NCBI RefSeq assembly: GCF_002788215.1
Contig: NZ_CP024845.1
Coordinates: 558,001 to 622,000, forward strand
Source of the DNA: Halohasta litchfieldiae
GTDB taxonomy: Archaea; Halobacteriota; Halobacteria; Halobacteriales; Haloferacaceae
DNA: 64,000 nucleotides
Direction: 5' to 3'
Within the stretch, counting starts at the first letter, position 1. Each line of letters starts with the position of its first letter. Positions 53,452-62,106 of this stretch are shown piece by piece. The notes under the pieces are model-generated. The model was not told the DNA's origin. It saw nothing but the letters and a program-made list of their open reading frames with translations, and ran no database searches. The translations under genes were made by a program, and so were the position numbers.

Positions 53452-53871
53452 ATGAAAGTCACGCTCTCCGACGAGGCACGACGGTATATGGGGCTGTTCG
53501 ACGAGGAGACCGACGTCAGCCCCAACGACTGTCTCGTCGAGAGCGACCGTGTGGTGTTTCTGATCCCGGCCGGTGAGATGGCCGACGCTATCGGTCCCGA
53601 CGGGCGGATCGTCCGTCGTGTCGAGGAGAAAATCGGCCGGACAGTCGACCTCGTTGAGGACGCCGAGACACCCGCAGCGTTCGTCGAAAACGCACTCGCC
53701 CCCGCAGTCGTTCGCGGGGTGACGATCTCCGAACAGGGCGACCGGGTCGCCTACGTCGAGGTGGTCGACGCCGACCGTGGGGTCGCTATCGGCTCGAACG
53801 GCCAACATATCGAGACGGCGCGTCGACTGGCCCGTCGACAACACGATATCGACGACATTCAGTTGACGTAG
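53452..53871 (+). CDS. nusA: Archaeal NusA-like KH-domain protein, 139 aa
   Basis: Short archaeal NusA homologue with two KH domains and no S1 or N-terminal RNA polymerase-binding domain. VFLIPAGEMADAIGPDGRIVRRVEEKIG is the first KH (GPDG loop), and VAIGSNGQHIETARRLARR the second (GSNG loop). Starts 2 bp after rpoA''. Likely binds RNA in transcription or ribosome-linked processes. A 7-bp hairpin lies 26 bp after its stop. Confidence 0.93.
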   Translation: MKVTLSDEARRYMGLFDEETDVSPNDCLVESDRVVFLIPAGEMADAIGPDGRIVRRVEEKIGRTVDLVEDAETPAAFVENALAPAVVRGVTISEQGDRVAYVEVVDADRGVAIGSNGQHIETARRLARRQHDIDDIQLT

Positions 53872-53896
53872 CTTCTCACAACAGTCAACTGACACA

Positions 53897-53931
53897 GACA
53901 GTCGACGTTCTGTTCTTTGAGACTGTCGACT
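53897..53931 (+). other. Alternative GTCGAC hairpins after nusA
   Basis: GACAGTC (53897-53903) can pair with GACTGTC (53921-53927), or AGTCGAC (53900-53906) with GTCGACT (53925-53931). Both are perfect 7-bp stems. T-rich TCCGTTTT runs follow at about 53950-53990, making the region a plausible terminator before the rpsL promoter. Confidence 0.45.
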
Positions 53932-54074
53932 AGCTGTAAGCGGCTTTCCGTCCGTTTTGTGCGCTCCGAGTCGGTTTCACTCCGTTTTATCTCACACTGG
54001 GAAACAGTCTCAGATTCGATTAGCGACCCCTAAGAAGCGATTTGCGTGGGTTTCGCTGAGTCCAAAGAGAGATG

Positions 54075-54083
54075 CTTAAGTAT
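54075..54083 (+). promoter_or_regulatory. TATA box of the rpsL-rpsG operon
   Basis: CTTAAGTAT is centred about 28 bp before the rpsL ATG at 54107. It predicts a leaderless ribosomal-protein transcript, separate from the rpo genes. Confidence 0.6.
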
Positions 54084-54106
54084 CCGCATCCGAAACGAGA
54101 GGCTAC

Positions 54107-54535
54107 ATGGCCAACGGCAAATATGCCGCCCGGAAGCTCAAGAAAGACCGGCAGAAGCGACGCTGGTCGGACTCCGAGTACGCTCGACGAGAGCGCGGGC
54201 TCAAAAAGAAGTCAGACCCACTCGAAGGCGCACCGCAGGGACGCGGCATCGTCCTCGAAAAGGTCGGTATCGAAGCAAAGCAGCCGAACTCCGCGATCCG
54301 AAAATGTGTTCGGGTCCAGCTCATCAAGAACGGCAAGCAGGTCACCGCCTTCTGTCCCGGTGACGGTGCGATCTCGTTCATCGACGAACACGACGAGGTC
54401 ACGATTGCCGGAATCGGTGGCGCGAAGGGTCGTGCAATGGGCGACCTTTCGGGTGTCAACTACAAGGTCGAGAAGGTCAACGGCGTTTCGATGATCGAAC
54501 TCGTCCGCGGCAACGCAGAGAAACCGGTGCGATAA
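54107..54535 (+). CDS. rpsL: 30S ribosomal protein S12, 142 aa
   Basis: Decoding-centre protein uS12. The archaeal/eukaryotic type (142 aa, rps23-like in eukaryotes) with [20 protein letters not shown] and the conserved [27 protein letters not shown] core (quoted here as [20 protein letters not shown]). [21 protein letters not shown] is present. The stop overlaps the rpsG start (TAATG). Confidence 0.97.
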   Translation: MANGKYAARKLKKDRQKRRWSDSEYARRERGLKKKSDPLEGAPQGRGIVLEKVGIEAKQPNSAIRKCVRVQLIKNGKQVTAFCPGDGAISFIDEHDEVTIAGIGGAKGRAMGDLSGVNYKVEKVNGVSMIELVRGNAEKPVR

Positions 54536-55248
54536 TGTCCGAGAGCGAATCTGACGTCTCCGAAGACGTAGAGGAAGAAGAGATCGACGCTGAGGATGTT
54601 GACGCCGAAGAAGTCGACGCCGAAACTGAGGATGTTGACGCTGAGGAAGTCGACGCCGAAGACGCCGAGGAAGCCAAAGAGTCGGCTGTCGAGGGCGCAC
54701 TGCTGTTCGGTGTGTGGGATGTCTCGGAGATCGAGTACACCGATCCCAGTACCCAGACGTATCTCACCGTGACGCCGATCGCTCACACGATGGGTCGACA
54801 CGCCTCGAAACAGTTCGAGAAAAGCGAGATCTCGATCGTCGAGCGGCTCATCAACCGGCTGATGCAGACCGAAGAAAACACGGGCAAAAAACAGCAGGCC
54901 GCTTCGATCGTTCAGGACGCCTTCGAGATCGTCCACGAGCGGACCGAAGAAAACCCAGTGCAGGTGCTGGTCCGTGCGGTCGAAAACGCCGCCCCACGTG
55001 AGGAGACTGTTCGCCTCAAATACGGTGGGATCTCGGTTCCCAAGGCCGTCGACGTCGCCCCACAGCGCCGTGTCGACGAGGCCCTGAAGTTCCTCGCCGT
55101 TGGGACAAAAAACGCCAGCTACAAATCGAAAACGACTGCTGCCGAGGCACTCGCCCAGCAGATCATCGGTGCAGCCAGCTACGACGTCCAGACGTACGCG
55201 ATCTCCCAGAAGGAAGAGCGCGAACGCGTTGCAGCTGCAGCCCGCTAA
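54535..55248 (+). CDS. rpsG: 30S ribosomal protein S7 with an extended acidic N-terminus, 237 aa
   Basis: uS7 nucleates the head of the small subunit. The core from about residue 55 is canonical: LLFGVWDVSEIEYTDPST, PIAHTMGRHASKQFEKSEIS, ENPVQVLVRAVENAAPREET and the C-terminal AISQKEERERVAAAAR. The first 50 residues are unusual: a run of Asp/Glu/Val/Ala with two exact copies of a 12-residue repeat, encoded by tandem 36-bp units (54589-54660). Translationally coupled to rpsL. Confidence 0.96.
   Translation: MSESESDVSEDVEEEEIDAEDVDAEEVDAETEDVDAEEVDAEDAEEAKESAVEGALLFGVWDVSEIEYTDPSTQTYLTVTPIAHTMGRHASKQFEKSEISIVERLINRLMQTEENTGKKQQAASIVQDAFEIVHERTEENPVQVLVRAVENAAPREETVRLKYGGISVPKAVDVAPQRRVDEALKFLAVGTKNASYKSKTTAAEALAQQIIGAASYDVQTYAISQKEERERVAAAAR
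54589..54660. repeat. Tandem 36-bp repeat inside rpsG
   Basis: Two adjacent 36-bp units (54589-54624 and 54625-54660), nearly identical, encode AEDVDAEEVDAE and TEDVDAEEVDAE. It looks like a recent in-frame duplication. Confidence 0.85.
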
Positions 55249-55251
55249 CGC

Positions 55252-55270
55252 TGTTTTCGGTTTTCATTTT
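55252..55270 (+). terminator. T-rich terminator of the rpsL-rpsG operon
   Basis: TGTTTTCGGTTTTCATTTT starts just after the rpsG stop: three T4 runs in 19 bp, the typical archaeal termination signal. The rest of the gap to 55463 holds no gene. Confidence 0.65.
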
Positions 55271-55463
55271 CGAAGAATCAAAATCAGAGCAACTGCTATC
55301 GAGCTTCGTCTATTCGACGTCGAGGCAGTTCAGGTTCGGTCGACAACGTCGACTGTGTTTTCTACCACAAACTCTGTACCATCGCCGGCGGTCTGAGAGC
55401 AGTAGAAAATGGAGTGGCCGGTAGAAATTCGTGCGGTTGTGAGTCGAAAAGCCGTTTCCCCGA

Positions 55464-56162
55464 CTATACCACGAGGTACTCTTCGAGGTGGTCGCGGTCC
55501 GCAAGCGTAGCCCCATCGAGTTCGTCGACCATCCGGCCGTGGTCCATCGCATAACAGCGCTCGGCGAGCCCCTGAATCACAGACAAGTTCTGCTCGACGA
55601 ACAAAATCGTCGTGCCAAACTCCTCGTTGATCCGCTTGAGGTCCTCGGTAATAGATTGCACAATCGACGGTTGGACACCCTCGGATGGTTCGTCGACCAA
55701 CAACAGATCGGGATCACCGACGAGTGCACGGCCAATTGCCAGCATCTGCTGTTGGCCGCCGCTCATAGTTCCAGCATCCTGATCGGCTCGTTCTTCGAGG
55801 ATCGGGAAGTAGTCGTATACGCGGTCGTAGAGCGTCTCTTCGCCGGTTCCGATTCCTTCACCGATCATGAGGTTCTGCTCGACAGTCAGCCCTGCAAAAA
55901 CGTCTCGGCCCTGTGGAACGTAGCCGATTCCTCGGCGGGCGTGAACGTCGGCCGATTCGGCAGTTACATCCTCACCGTTGAACTGCACGGTTCCGGCTTC
56001 AGGTTCTAACAACCCCATGACTGCTTTCAGCAGCGTTGTTTTACCGACACCGTTGCGGCCGACGATCCCGACGATTTCGCCCTCCTCGACCGTACAGTCG
56101 ACATCGTGGAGAATCGGCGTACCATCATAGCCTGCATTCAGCCCCGTAATTTCGAGACTCAT
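55464..56162 (-). CDS. urtE: Urea-type ABC transporter ATPase UrtE, 232 aa
   Basis: ATPase of a branched-chain amino acid/urea-type importer. Walker A GRNGVGKTTLLKAVMG, signature MSGGQQQMLAIGRAL, and Walker B LLLVDEPSEGVQP. The GRNGVGKTT loop and GIGYVPQGRDVF segment resemble UrtE more than LivF. Last gene of a tight five-gene operon in urtABCDE order; overlaps urtD by 4 bp. Urea as substrate is inferred from the family and from the nickel-uptake genes next door. Confidence 0.8.
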   Translation of the reverse strand: MSLEITGLNAGYDGTPILHDVDCTVEEGEIVGIVGRNGVGKTTLLKAVMGLLEPEAGTVQFNGEDVTAESADVHARRGIGYVPQGRDVFAGLTVEQNLMIGEGIGTGEETLYDRVYDYFPILEERADQDAGTMSGGQQQMLAIGRALVGDPDLLLVDEPSEGVQPSIVQSITEDLKRINEEFGTTILFVEQNLSVIQGLAERCYAMDHGRMVDELDGATLADRDHLEEYLVV

Positions 56163-56932
56163 GCGTTCTCCCCCAAGTAGATCCGGCGGACGGCCTCGTC
56201 GGTCTCGATCTCCTCGATCGGTCCCTGTCGGAAGACAGCCCCTTGATTCAACACGGTGACCTGCTCGGAGATCTCACGGACAAACTCCATGTCGTGTTCG
56301 ACGACGAGAAACGCCATCCCATCGTCGTGCAGCGAGGTGATCAAATCAGCCACGTCAGCCGTTTCGTCGACCGACATGCCTGCGACCGGCTCGTCGAGCA
56401 ACATCAGCTCGGGATCGAGCGTGATCGCCATGCCGATCTCAAGGCGCTGTTGTTGGCCGTGCGAGAGATCACCGGCCGGCGTGTCGGCCTGCTCGGTGAG
56501 TGCGATCTGTTCGAGCGTTTCGGCCATTACACGGTCGACATTGCGGTCGGTCCGCTGGAGCGGTACCTGGAGGTTCCGCTTGACAGAAAGGTTCTCGTAG
56601 ACGTGCGGCGACTGGAACTTGACGCTGAGGCCGGTGTCGATCCGCTCGTGTGGATCGAGCCCGGTGAGGTCGTTCCCATCAAAGTAGATGTCGCCCTCGC
56701 TCGGCGAGAGTTTGCCTGTAATCAGATTGAGCAGTGTGCTCTTGCCAGCCCCATTTGGACCGATCAGACACCGGATTTCGCCCCGGTTGACTTCGAAGTC
56801 GACATCGTCGACGGCGGTCAGCCCGCCGAATTTCTTGGTCAGCTGTCGGGTCGCCAAAATGACGTTTGTGCCGGAGCCAGTCGTGGCGACCGCCGGTTTC
56901 TGTCGTGCGTTAATGTCTTCAGGTGCGCTCAT
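56159..56932 (-). CDS. urtD: Urea-type ABC transporter ATPase UrtD, 257 aa
   Basis: ATPase partner of Urt[19 protein letters not shown], then [20 protein letters not shown] (Walker A; the [12 protein letters not shown] form is UrtD-like), signature [16 protein letters not shown] and Walker [13 protein letters not shown]. The helical [12 protein letters not shown] segment contacts the permease. A polar 28-residue N-terminal extension is present. 4-bp overlaps on both sides. Confidence 0.8.
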   Translation of the reverse strand: MSAPEDINARQKPAVATTGSGTNVILATRQLTKKFGGLTAVDDVDFEVNRGEIRCLIGPNGAGKSTLLNLITGKLSPSEGDIYFDGNDLTGLDPHERIDTGLSVKFQSPHVYENLSVKRNLQVPLQRTDRNVDRVMAETLEQIALTEQADTPAGDLSHGQQQRLEIGMAITLDPELMLLDEPVAGMSVDETADVADLITSLHDDGMAFLVVEHDMEFVREISEQVTVLNQGAVFRQGPIEEIETDEAVRRIYLGENA

Positions 56933-58038
56933 TTGACTGAGTCCTCCGTTGGGCTACCGGTGGGCGACTGACTCGATCGCCGGTCCAGCAGCGTGTCTTT
57001 GAGATCGTTGAGTGTCGGTGCGATTCCGGCTGGCATGTACAGGATGACTCCTAGCAGGAGCCCCCCGACAATGACCAGTGCCCATTCGGGACCGACTGGG
57101 CCGATTCCGCTTGACAGCCCGGTTCGCATCCGCTCGATGAGAAGTGTTGCACCGATTGCACCCAGCAGCGACTGGCGGCCACCGATACTCACCCAAACGA
57201 CCGGGAGAGCTGCGAAGGCGATACTGAATACACTGGGGTCGACGTAGTTGCCCCAACTGGCGTAGAAGACGCCACCGAGAGCAGCCAGTCCGCCACCGAT
57301 AGTGAAGACGACGAGTTTGATGAACGGGACGTTGTAGCCGAACATCGCGGTTCGTTCCTCGTCTTCGCGGACCGCAACCATCGTCATCCCGAAGGAACTG
57401 TTCAACAGGACGCGAAGCCCCAGATAGGTTCCGACGAGTACGAACAGCGCCGCGTAATAGAAGCCAACCGTCTGGAAGACGATCCCGGCCCCGCCGATTC
57501 CGAATGTGAGGTTCGGAATATTTGTCATCCCGTTGAACCCGCCGAGTCGAGCAGCTCCGATGGCCCACTCGCTACCAGCGGTCTGGCCCATAAACGTGTT
57601 CAATACAAGCGCGACGACAAGCGTCATGATCGTGACGTAGACGTCACGGACACCCCCGTAGAACATGAAGTAGCCCAAGATTGCGGCCGCCAGTGTGCCG
57701 ACGACAACCGCGCCGAACAACGCGGCCGTCGCGCCGGTCATCGACGCAAAGTTGATGCCGATAATGCCGAACGTGTAGGCCGAGACGCCGAAAAACGCCA
57801 CCTGCCCGAAACTCAGCACACCGCAGTAGCCCCAGACGAAACTGAGGCTGATTGCGAGAAAGGCGAGCCCGAAGTACCGGGAAGTCTGTAAGGCGGTGTA
57901 CGGGTCGGTCACCTGGGGGTAGACCGCAAGCGCCACAACGGCGACGGCAAAGGCGACCCAAAACGGTGTGGAGTTGCCCAGTGTGTTCGGCCCTTCGAAC
58001 AGCCCGCGAACGCGCGAAAGCACCCCTTCGGCGCTCAT
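56929..58038 (-). CDS. urtC: Urea-type ABC transporter permease UrtC, 369 aa
   Basis: LivM-like inner membrane permease with about ten hydrophobic segments. Conserved [24 protein letters not shown] (given as its pieces [16 protein letters not shown]), [17 protein letters not shown], the EAA-like coupling loop, and [18 protein letters not shown] are visible. Start at 58038, overlapping the urtB stop by 4 bp (ATGA). Confidence 0.8.
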   Translation of the reverse strand: MSAEGVLSRVRGLFEGPNTLGNSTPFWVAFAVAVVALAVYPQVTDPYTALQTSRYFGLAFLAISLSFVWGYCGVLSFGQVAFFGVSAYTFGIIGINFASMTGATAALFGAVVVGTLAAAILGYFMFYGGVRDVYVTIMTLVVALVLNTFMGQTAGSEWAIGAARLGGFNGMTNIPNLTFGIGGAGIVFQTVGFYYAALFVLVGTYLGLRVLLNSSFGMTMVAVREDEERTAMFGYNVPFIKLVVFTIGGGLAALGGVFYASWGNYVDPSVFSIAFAALPVVWVSIGGRQSLLGAIGATLLIERMRTGLSSGIGPVGPEWALVIVGGLLLGVILYMPAGIAPTLNDLKDTLLDRRSSQSPTGSPTEDSVK

Positions 58039-58958
58039 TCTTCGGCCCTCCGGCGTTGCCGCCACGATTCAACGTAGCCGGTGATCCCCTCCGGCAGCAG
58101 TCGAAGGGCGACAATTGCGACCGACAACATCAGCATCTGGCCGAAAAAGGTGTCGACGAAGAAGCTCCCCGTGGCGTTGAATAGACTGAGGACGCCCGCC
58201 GCCGACAGTGTGCCGATGATGACCGATGGCCCGCCGACGACGACGGCAACGAACGCCTCGACGAGGAAGGTTCCCCCACGGTTTGGAGTGATCGACCCTA
58301 ACGACGGTGCCGAGAGCGCGCCCGTCAGCCCGGCCAGCGCCGAGCCGATAGCGAACGTCACGACGTACATCCGGTCGGTGTCGATCCCCATCGCCCGAGC
58401 GGTTTCAGGGTCCTTGATGGTCGCGCGTGCTTTGACGCCGAACTCGGTTCGGGTAAACAGCACGTACAGCCCAGCGAGGACGAAGATGGCGATCATCGGC
58501 AGGAGGATGCTTCGGTACACTGACGAGGAAAACGGTCCGTAGTCGACGTTCCCCAGGGGTGTCGAGATACTATCGAGACTCGACCCGAAGACGATCAACA
58601 GCAACTGTGCGACGATGAGGCTGAGTCCCCAGGTGGCGACCATCGAATCGAGCAGTCGATCATAGAAGTGCCGGACGATCGTTCGCTCGATGATGATTCC
58701 GAACACAGTTGTGACAAGGACGCCGATGATCATTGCAATCGGCAGTGGGATCCCAGCGTGGTACGGCAGTGCAGTGCCGTAGACACCGATCAGGATGAAC
58801 TCGCCGTGGGCGAGGTTGATCACACCCATCATCCCGAAGATGATGGCCAGTCCCACTGTCGCCAGCACGATGAAGCCGAAGCTATTGAGAAACTGGAAGA
58901 ACAGTGCTCCGAGGCTGGCGACCGACAACTGCAATGGCGTCGCTACCGCGTCAATCAC
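58035..58958 (-). CDS. urtB: Urea-type ABC transporter permease UrtB, 307 aa
   Basis: LivH-like permease with about eight hydrophobic segments. GMMGVINLAHGEFILIGVYG is the classic LivH/UrtB motif, and IKDPETARAMGIDTDRMY the coupling loop. FLVEAFVAVVVGGPSVIIGT follows. It lacks the long N-terminal extension of bacterial UrtB, as expected for archaeal versions. A 55-bp gap separates it from urtA and contains TGCATGTGC. Confidence 0.8.
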   Translation of the reverse strand: MIDAVATPLQLSVASLGALFFQFLNSFGFIVLATVGLAIIFGMMGVINLAHGEFILIGVYGTALPYHAGIPLPIAMIIGVLVTTVFGIIIERTIVRHFYDRLLDSMVATWGLSLIVAQLLLIVFGSSLDSISTPLGNVDYGPFSSSVYRSILLPMIAIFVLAGLYVLFTRTEFGVKARATIKDPETARAMGIDTDRMYVVTFAIGSALAGLTGALSAPSLGSITPNRGGTFLVEAFVAVVVGGPSVIIGTLSAAGVLSLFNATGSFFVDTFFGQMLMLSVAIVALRLLPEGITGYVESWRQRRRAEE

Positions 58959-59013
58959 GGCGTCCCGACCTCCAATGGCTTGGTGGTTGTATGCATGTGC
59001 TCATTGGTTCTCT

Positions 59014-60276
59014 TTAGACGTCGTAGACGTCGCTTGGGACGTACTGGGTCGTCTTGTCTTCCTCGCGGAGGTCACAGCCTGCACCACCTTCGACCTCTTC
59101 GCGGAGGAAGCTCGGTCCGATACGTTCGTTGTTGGTGAACGAAATCTCGTGGTTCTCGTCGGCATGAGCGACACGCATTTCGTGTTCCATGTGGTGGGTC
59201 GCCCCGTCGAGGGTGAGTTCGCCCGATGGTGCACTGATATCCCGACCCTGCTCGAGCACTTCGATCACCGCTTCCTGATCGAAGGTGCCTGCCTCCTCGA
59301 CGGCTTCAGCCCAGAGGTACACCGAGAAGTAGTTGTTCTGTGCCTCTTGGTTGAGGTAGTTTGCGTCGGGCCACCGGGTATAGAAGTCCTCGACGAAGTT
59401 CTCGCCTTCCCGGAGATCACCCAACTCCTCCATGTAGCTGACGCCGCAGTAGACGTCGGTCAGCGCCGGTGGATCGTAGCGTTTGTGCTCAAAGCCTTGA
59501 GCCATCGCCGTCGACGTTCCGACCGGAATCGTCAGGTCGTTGGTCGCCCGCTGATCGTAGAAGTTCTCGTGGTTCGCACCGACGAGCATCGACATGATAA
59601 AGTCGGGATCCTCCTGTTGGATCCGGTTGATCACCGACGAAAAGTCAGTCTCACTGAGTGGGATGTACTCCTCGCCGACGATGTTGTAGTCGTTCTCCTG
59701 TGCGAGGACGTTGACCCAATCTCCGGAGAGTTGGCCGAAGTTGTAGTCGGCAGCAACAATGTAGATATCCTCGCCGTACTGGTCGGCGAGATATGGTGTG
59801 ACAATACCTAACTGTTGGCGAGCGGTCGCGCCGACCGGGAAGATAGTATTGTCACAGACGCCACCCTCGTACTGCGTCGTGTAGAAATAGAGCTGCTCGT
59901 TCTCGTTGATGATCGGACGGATCGCCTCGCGGGTCGCACTCGAATAGCCCGCCCACAGGGCGTCGACCTCGTCCTGTAGAATCAGTCGTTCGGTCAGTTC
60001 TTGATAGCGCTGGTTGTCGGACTGTGGATCGGGGTCGACGATCTCGACCTGCTCGCCGAGAATACCACCCTCTTCGTTGATCTCTTCGATTGCCAAGCGG
60101 GTTGCCTGCCACTTCGAGGTGCCGTTGAGCTGGAAGTTTCCGGAGCGATCTTCGAGAATTCCGACCGTCGGACCATCACTGCCGCCGCTACCGCCCGAAC
60201 AGCCAGCAAGCGAAATTCCGAGTCCAGTAGCACCTGCTGCCAACACTGATCGACGGGAGACGTTATTGTAGCTCAT
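59014..60276 (-). CDS. urtA: Urea-type ABC transporter substrate-binding lipoprotein UrtA, 420 aa
   Basis: Extracellular substrate-binding protein. The N-terminus NVSRRSVLAAGATGLGISLAGC combines a Tat motif with a lipobox (LAGC), so it is a Tat lipoprotein. The ligand domain is type-1 periplasmic-binding fold, with YEGGVCDNTIFPVGATARQQ, the YIPLSETDFSSVINRIQQEDPD block and a GDLREGENFVEDFY segment, close to UrtA/amide-binding proteins. First gene of the operon. An SD-like GAGGG lies about 10 bp before the ATG. Confidence 0.82.
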   Translation of the reverse strand: MSYNNVSRRSVLAAGATGLGISLAGCSGGSGGSDGPTVGILEDRSGNFQLNGTSKWQATRLAIEEINEEGGILGEQVEIVDPDPQSDNQRYQELTERLILQDEVDALWAGYSSATREAIRPIINENEQLYFYTTQYEGGVCDNTIFPVGATARQQLGIVTPYLADQYGEDIYIVAADYNFGQLSGDWVNVLAQENDYNIVGEEYIPLSETDFSSVINRIQQEDPDFIMSMLVGANHENFYDQRATNDLTIPVGTSTAMAQGFEHKRYDPPALTDVYCGVSYMEELGDLREGENFVEDFYTRWPDANYLNQEAQNNYFSVYLWAEAVEEAGTFDQEAVIEVLEQGRDISAPSGELTLDGATHHMEHEMRVAHADENHEISFTNNERIGPSFLREEVEGGAGCDLREEDKTTQYVPSDVYDV

Positions 60277-60610
60277 TGAGTACCCTCAACTATTTCGGCG
60301 AAATTGTGTGCATGTGCAACTTGGTCAGCTGTTTTCTGCATCGTACGTCTACTCATTTCAACAACGATGCGAAGGTGAGGGTATTTGATAAATGTTTTCA
60401 AAATATACGGTACAATAGAATATATAGTAGAATGCAATCAAATGTGTCATTATACCCTTATATATTGGACATATATTCTCTGTATCTGGCAGAGGTGTGT
60501 GAGAAATATAAAGGTGGTTACTAACCGACCTTTCTTTGTTAGCTTCTACAATTATTCTGTGTTCGTAGAGAGGTGATGTAGTATTACCAGTCAAGCTAGT
60601 TTTGATCCGT
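60277..60610. other. AT-rich intergenic region between urtA and nikR
   Basis: About 330 bp, much richer in A+T than its surroundings. It carries the probable urtA promoter (minus-strand ATTTATCAAATA near 60378-60392, predicting a leader of about 80 nt) and the 3' end of nikR. TGCATGTGC occurs at 60309-60317. I see no gene: the short open frames here have no haloarchaeal coding character. Confidence 0.5.
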
Positions 60611-61027
60611 CTACCGGTCTGCCTCGACGACAGTGAGTTTGACGGCATGAACTCCTTTTAAAGGCTGGAGCCGCGCGACGAGCTGTTCGATCCGGCTCCC
60701 CGTACCGTCGACAGCGATCGATTCGAGACAGAAGTGGGCGCTCAGGTGGACGTGGTGGACCGCGATGATCGTGTCGACGAAATCGTGCTGGAGGGCCGAC
60801 ATTTCGTCGGTCACGCCGTGCTGGTCGTGGTCGTAGAGCACCACGACGGTTCCACTAAGCGTCCCCGAAAGCCCGGTCTGCTGATTGAACTCGGTGACAA
60901 ACGCCCGAAGGGCGTCTCGGGTTGCCTCCGACCGACTATCGTAATCGCCAGTCTCGACTACGGTATCCAGTTCGGCGAGGAGATCAGGCGGTAGTGTGAC
61001 GCTCATCCGGTCGACATCGTTGGCCAT
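60611..61027 (-). CDS. nikR: NikR-type nickel-responsive regulator, 138 aa
   Basis: Ribbon-helix-helix repressor with a metal-sensing ACT-like domain. Residues 1-48 form the DNA-binding RHH (MSVTLPPDLLAELDTVV, then RSEATRDALRAFV). The nickel ligands have the same spacing as in E. coli NikR: H81, H92, H94 and C100, in QHDF and HHVHLSAHFC. Divergent from the ECF transporter it probably controls, with a TATTA-type direct repeat in between. Own TATA box about 26 bp upstream. Confidence 0.9.
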   Translation of the reverse strand: MANDVDRMSVTLPPDLLAELDTVVETGDYDSRSEATRDALRAFVTEFNQQTGLSGTLSGTVVVLYDHDQHGVTDEMSALQHDFVDTIIAVHHVHLSAHFCLESIAVDGTGSRIEQLVARLQPLKGVHAVKLTVVEADR

Positions 61028-61049
61028 AGGATCGTGTTTTCATCTGCCC

Positions 61050-61058
61050 ATTTAATCG
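61050..61058 (-). promoter_or_regulatory. TATA box of nikR
   Basis: On the minus strand CGATTAAAT is centred about 26 bp before the nikR ATG, predicting a leaderless mRNA. Confidence 0.5.
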
Positions 61059-61097
61059 TTTGTAGGAGCGATGGATGCGCAGTATCTCTCCAGATAG

Positions 61098-61124
61098 TAT
61101 TACGATTTAGACCAAAAGTATTAT
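61098..61124 (+). promoter_or_regulatory. Candidate NikR operator and TATA box of the nickel ECF transporter
   Basis: GTATTA occurs at 61098-61103 and again at 61118-61123, exactly 20 bp (about two helical turns) apart. The second copy overlaps the likely TATA box about 30 bp before the cbiM ATG. A TATCT/AGATA dyad lies just upstream. Position suits repression by NikR, but no haloarchaeal NikR site is known to me. Confidence 0.4.
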
Positions 61125-61153
61125 CATGTGCCTGAATAACAGATTTCGTATCA

Positions 61154-61810
61154 ATGCATATTCCCGATGGATTCCTCGACCCGTGGGTTGCCGGGCTGTT
61201 TTGGCTCGGCTCCGGTGTGGCGATCGGTGTGGCTGTTCGCCGTGCCCGCACCAAACTCGGTGACAAACGAACCCCACTACTGGGTGTCGTTGCAGCCGGT
61301 GTCTTCGCCGCCCAAATGCTCAACTGGCCGATTCCCGGCGGTACAAGTGCTCATTTCGTCGGCGGCGCGTTCGCCGGAATCCTCCTCGGGCCCTCGCTGG
61401 GAATCCTCGCGATGACAGCAGTCGTCACGATTCAGGCACTTGTCTTCGGCGACGGTGGGATCATCGCCCTCGGTGGCAATCTGTTTGCGATGGCGGTCGT
61501 CGACGTGCTCGTGGGCTACGTCCTGTTCAGTGCGTTCAGACGCGTCCACGAAACCGGCGCGGCGTTTCTCGGCGGCTGGGCGGCGATCACGGTCTCGGCG
61601 CTCGTGGTCGGTGCTGGTGTCGGCGTCTCGTCGGCGTTTGCCTACGAGTTGGGCACGACGATCCCGATCATGGTCGTCGGACACGCCGTCTTAGGGCTGA
61701 TCGAAGGTGCGATCACGGCGGTCGTCTACGGCTATGTGGTGTCGACCCGTCCTGATCTGATCTGTGGCCGCTTCACAGGTGAGACAGTCGTCCCAGAGGT
61801 TAGCGCATGA
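61154..61810 (+). CDS. cbiM: ECF-type nickel/cobalt transporter S component CbiM/NikM, 218 aa
   Basis: Substrate-specific membrane component of a nickel or cobalt importer. The N-terminal MHIPDGFLDPWV is diagnostic: Met1 and His2 help bind the metal. About seven hydrophobic segments, including the conserved GGTSAHFVGGAFAGILLGPSLG (as GGTSAHFVGGAFAG). NikR next door favours nickel. Overlaps the next gene by 4 bp. Confidence 0.92.
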   Translation: MHIPDGFLDPWVAGLFWLGSGVAIGVAVRRARTKLGDKRTPLLGVVAAGVFAAQMLNWPIPGGTSAHFVGGAFAGILLGPSLGILAMTAVVTIQALVFGDGGIIALGGNLFAMAVVDVLVGYVLFSAFRRVHETGAAFLGGWAAITVSALVVGAGVGVSSAFAYELGTTIPIMVVGHAVLGLIEGAITAVVYGYVVSTRPDLICGRFTGETVVPEVSA

Positions 61811-62106
61811 GTGTCCAGTCGACCGAGCCATGGATCAAAGGGGCGTTGCTGGGTATTCTCGTGCTCGTCGTCTTGGCTCCCCTCTTCGGGTGGGCCTCAG
61901 GTGCAGTCGGTTACGCCGAACCGCTCGAAAACGCGGCCGAAGCAACCGGTGGGGCTGAGGCTGCCACCACCACCCTCCCCGGACTGTTTCCTGACTACTC
62001 CGTACCGGGACTCAGCACGTCAGTTGGCACACTCGTTTCTGCAATTGTCGGAACTGGTCTCACACTGCTGATTGCGGTTGGGACTGGTCGACTGCTCGAA
62101 CCGTGA
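61807..62106 (+). CDS. CbiN/NikN-like (PDGLE-domain) accessory subunit, 99 aa
   Basis: Small two-helix membrane protein needed by the CbiM/NikM component. First helix IKGALLGILVLVVLAPLFGW, a short extracellular loop with EPLENAAEATG and FPDYSVPGL (the degenerate PDGLE region), second helix LVSAIVGTGLTLLIAV. The literal PDGLE motif is not present. Gene overlaps on both sides (ATGA, GTGA). Confidence 0.8.
   Translation: MSVQSTEPWIKGALLGILVLVVLAPLFGWASGAVGYAEPLENAAEATGGAEAATTTLPGLFPDYSVPGLSTSVGTLVSAIVGTGLTLLIAVGTGRLLEP

Noticed and set aside
60276-60524. Plus-strand frame of 82 codons in the AT-rich gap
   Set aside because: Composition is unlike other genes here, and it begins inside the urtA start region without a ribosome binding site.
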